A stretch of DNA of 64,000 nucleotides, taken from positions 13,847 to 77,846 of the forward strand of contig DASZBX010000043.1 of assembly GCA_035943635.1 (NCBI GenBank). The letters run 5' to 3'. The position numbers were made by a program, and so were the translations under genes. The DNA comes from DASZBX01 sp035943635 (lineage in GTDB: Bacteria; Actinomycetota; Actinomycetes; Streptomycetales; Catenulisporaceae). The notes beneath the pieces were generated by a model, which saw only the letters and a list, made by a program, of their open reading frames with translations, ran no database searches and was not told the origin of the DNA. Shown here one piece after another: positions 63,452 through 64,000 of the stretch. The number at the start of each line of letters is the position of its first letter. The stretch's first letter is position 1.

Positions 63452-64000
63452 CGCGCTCCCGTCCATGCCCGGCCAACGGTCGCCCGGTGGCCACGCACAT
63501 TTCGACCGGCGCCATATTGGCAGCTGACCGGCCTTGCGTCGTCCCTGCCATCATCCCAGCCGCGTTGTCCGACCGCATCTCGCTACGGATGTCATCTTGT
63601 TCACCTTGCGGAGAGGTTTCGGATCATCATTGGGGCAGTGTTGCACCTACTACGTACCTATGCTGTCTGCGCCGGTTGCTGCGCGCGTTGGTGTGCGTCG
63701 CCATGTCAGCGTGCGTTTACTACTATGCCTCCGGCGCGCCAGGAACCCCCAAGGATCCCCATGGACTGATCCGGTTGGGATGTTGGTTACTTTTTGGGTG
63801 TCGGATCGGGCTCCTCGGCGCCCCAGCCGGCCCGGAGCCTGCCACACCGGACAGGCCCAATCAACTCCCGGGCTTGTTGCTTCGGGTAGTCCGCTCGCCT
63901 CGGCTGAGCTCGAGTACGGGAGTTGACAGGACCTGCCCGGCGCGGCAGTCTACGAACCGCCTGGGCCACCGAGGATCCCGATCCGACACAGCCCCAGCCT
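63452..64000. other. gene-free right end
   Basis: About 550 bases with lower and less regular GC than the coding regions. Open frames here (for example plus-strand 63534-63926) have no coding bias, ribosome-binding site or recognisable protein pattern. The part next to 63451 should hold the ppk2 promoter. A rightward promoter-like element lies at 63923-63951. Confidence 0.5.
63923..63951 (+). promoter_or_regulatory. candidate rightward promoter
   Basis: A consensus -35 box TTGACA (63923-63928) is followed after 17 bases by CAGTCT (63946-63951), an acceptable -10. It would drive a gene beyond the right edge of the window. Confidence 0.35.

Noticed and set aside
63534..63926. 130-codon frame at the right end
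   Set aside because: It has no ribosome-binding site, no typical codon bias and no recognisable protein pattern. It is treated as non-coding.

Overview
The window is high-GC (roughly 70% or more), with strong third-position GC bias, frequent GTG starts and a housekeeping gene order typical of Actinomycetota. It resembles Streptomyces and its relatives. The mix of Streptomyces-like synteny with unusual fusion proteins would fit Catenulisporales or a neighbouring order; that placement is inference. No rRNA, tRNA, CRISPR array or insertion sequence was recognised.

Layout. Positions 1-1.4 kb hold two divergent toxin-antitoxin pairs (Phd/RelE and MazE/MazF). From 8.0 down to 1.4 kb, on the minus strand, lies the lateral-wall cluster mreB-mreC-mreD-PBP2-rodA. 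From 8.4 to 14.5 kb, on the plus strand, are an AfsR/SARP-type regulator, an MFS exporter and an aquaporin-like channel. From 15.7 to 29.1 kb is a mostly minus-strand housekeeping block: thiL, (rpmB on plus), a FakA-like protein, recG, coaD, a DivIVA-like coiled-coil protein, DUF177, rpmF, rnc, mutM, folC, DUF4233, ndk and a DUF4232 lipoprotein. As I recall, in Streptomyces the rnc-mutM group and the folC-ndk-mre group lie far apart; here they are joined. From 29.3 to 45.1 kb come an AsnC-domain protein, DUF3515, a FolC-like Mur ligase, purU, ddl, gpsA, a PlsC with a giant tail, a CofC fusion, a two-component pair, hup, leuDC and ndgR.

The right-hand part is more accessory. An osmotic-stress module resembling OsaA/OsaB/OsaC lies at 46.3-53.8 kb: a poly-HAMP hybrid kinase, an orphan receiver and a SpoIIE-type phosphatase. 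It is followed by an EamA exporter whose frame stays open into a LacI regulator, a divergent MarR with two palindromic operators, a broken small gene and a DNA photolyase.

The most striking locus is 58.8-62.3 kb. One 719-residue polypeptide joins an ECF sigma factor, a zinc-finger anti-sigma-like segment, hydrophobic segments and a C-terminal GH128-like beta-glucanase domain. It is divergent from a membrane-anchored or secreted thaumatin-like protein with an exact match to the thaumatin signature. Both families are tied to beta-1,3-glucan, which suggests a one-protein sensor of fungal or plant glucan controlling an antifungal-type effector. A PPK2 polyphosphate kinase and about 550 bases with no confident gene close the window.

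The core genes supply cell-wall elongation and precursors (mre cluster, ddl, ndk), folate (folC, purU), cofactors (coaD, thiL, cofC), lipid (gpsA, plsC, FakA-like) and leucine synthesis under NdgR. Several carry lineage-specific low-complexity tails: MreD is histidine-rich, PlsC has an acidic then histone-H1-like tail, HU has a lysine/alanine tail, and the DivIVA-like protein has tyrosine/glutamine repeats.
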